Position numbers and translations under genes: made by a program. A DNA stretch of 43,615 nucleotides from a virus. The notes beneath the pieces are model-generated. The model had not been told where the DNA came from. It searched no databases and saw only the letters and a list, made by a program, of their open reading frames with translations. Below are positions 42,896-43,615 of the stretch, piece after piece. The stretch spans positions 1-43,615 of IMG/VR virus record IMGVR_UViG_3300032220_000756; one strand, 5' to 3'. The number at the start of each line of letters is the position of its first letter. The stretch's first letter is position 1.

Positions 42896-43615
42896 ATGAA
42901 ATTTACACAGTTAAAAAGCACTCCCACAGCAGAAAACCTTAATGATAGGGTGGCTCAGATGTTTGGATCCAAAATTAAATTGGAATCATTCACTGTGGAA
43001 CAGTTGACTGCGGCCCGTGACAAACTGGCCAATCAATTGCAAGTGATAGAAAATCAAGCCAACTTTGATGCTATTCATTCCAGTGAAGCATATCAAAAGA
43101 ATAGATTATTTTTAAAAGTGATTGAACAAAGAATTACGGAATTATCTCAAACAGATGAGAAGGCAAAAAGTCCATACGCAATTGGCATGGCACAAGCCAT
43201 GAAAAGCACAGGTGATACTCCACCACTTAAAAAATCCACAATTAAAAAAGCACACAACATTGCCAAGTCAATAGAAAAAAATGAAAGTGAAACAGAAGTG
43301 GATGAAACCATGTCACGTCAACATTTTCAATATGTGGCTGACACTTTAAAAAATATTGAAGACGTGACCAAAAGAGCAGAATACGCCAAACATCATTCAG
43401 CCATATTCCAACATTTCAATCCTAATTTTGATCATGCAAAATTTATGGCAGCAGCAGGAGTGGAGATGAAAGAACCAGCAGAAGCAGTGGCCGAAGCAAA
43501 ACCAGATTTTTTAGACATGGACAAAGATGGTGACAAAAAAGAACCTATGAAAAAAGCCATTCAAGACAAAGAAAAAGACAAGAAGAAAAAAGACATCAAA
43601 GAAGGCGCAGAAGAC
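42896..43615 (+). CDS. Partial gene: probable virion or scaffold protein
   Basis: A reading frame open to the window edge (240 codons seen). Begins M-K-F-T-Q-L-K-S-T-P-T-A-E-N-L and includes S-R-Q-H-F-Q-Y-V-A-D...R-A-E-Y-A-K-H-H-S-A-I-F-Q-H-F-N-P-N-F-D, a segment common in T4-like marine phage proteins. The visible end, D-M-D-K-D-G-D-K-K-E-P-M-K-K, recurs in such proteins. The C terminus is not visible, so length and full domain content are unknown. Confidence 0.65.
   Translation, partial: MKFTQLKSTPTAENLNDRVAQMFGSKIKLESFTVEQLTAARDKLANQLQVIENQANFDAIHSSEAYQKNRLFLKVIEQRITELSQTDEKAKSPYAIGMAQAMKSTGDTPPLKKSTIKKAHNIAKSIEKNESETEVDETMSRQHFQYVADTLKNIEDVTKRAEYAKHHSAIFQHFNPNFDHAKFMAAAGVEMKEPAEAVAEAKPDFLDMDKDGDKKEPMKKAIQDKEKDKKKKDIKEGAED

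Noticed and set aside
1-43615. CRISPR array, integrase/attachment sites or insertion sequence
   Set aside because: No regular spaced repeats, no transposase or integrase, and no tRNA-overlapping direct repeats were seen.

Overview
The window looks like part of a large, T4-like (tailed, myovirus-type) bacteriophage genome, probably infecting an aquatic Gram-negative bacterium. The evidence is: (i) tightly packed genes with ATGA-type overlaps and very many small products of 22-140 aa; (ii) a T4-type late promoter octamer (T/A/C)TAAATA just upstream of many start codons; (iii) early promoters of the form TTGACTT-N16/17-TATAAT, almost all on the minus strand; (iv) a tail-fibre-like gene with the YKGTW...GDxY...YDGxVWQ module; (v) several proteins that begin with a short MKIxEI(I/F)xTE peptide like the capsid-targeting peptides of T4 internal head proteins; (vi) ten tRNA genes and an RNase P-like RNA. 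No terminase, major capsid, polymerase, integrase or ribosomal gene is seen, so the phage assignment rests on these features.

Layout. 1-8.2 kb: mixed strands, with an SGNH-like protein, a nitroreductase, two 2-oxoglutarate (2OG)/Fe(II) dioxygenases, a 474-aa AT-rich protein with a capsid-targeting-like N terminus, a ParB-like protein, an SDR enzyme and small membrane proteins. 8.2-9.1 kb: eight tRNA genes on the minus strand, headed by a very short (about 150 nt) RNase P-like RNA. 9.1-13.9 kb (minus): 1-Cys peroxiredoxin, outer-membrane porin, a 2OG dioxygenase, SufE and a QueF-like protein without the catalytic cysteine. 13.9-18.1 kb (minus): small unknown genes and an AT-rich ParB-like/HNH pair. 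18.1-24.4 kb (minus): 2OG dioxygenase, HemE, HemF, cold-shock protein, tRNA-Thr, elongation factor P and full-length DnaK. 24.5-31.1 kb (minus): a long early-type array of small membrane, coiled-coil and lipoprotein genes, including Bax-inhibitor-1, DUF2061 and DUF4190-like proteins. 31.2-43.6 kb (mostly plus, late promoters): SpeD-like protein, tail-fibre-like protein, AlgH/YqgE, 5-aminolevulinate synthase, a 2OG dioxygenase, a nucleotidyltransferase plus ligase-like pair, an abundant-looking virion protein, and a run of capsid-targeting-like small proteins that ends in an ORF open at the window edge.

How the genes fit together. One theme is support of host physiology: three steps of heme synthesis (ALAS, HemE, HemF), Fe-S sulfur transfer (SufE), five Fe(II)/2OG dioxygenases, peroxide defence, a porin, DnaK, a cold-shock protein and EF-P. 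A second theme is phage-encoded tRNA supply, with tRNAs and a candidate minimal RNase P RNA in one transcript. A third is the late, virion-associated block. Many late promoters sit exactly 5 nt from the ATG, which suggests leaderless late mRNAs.
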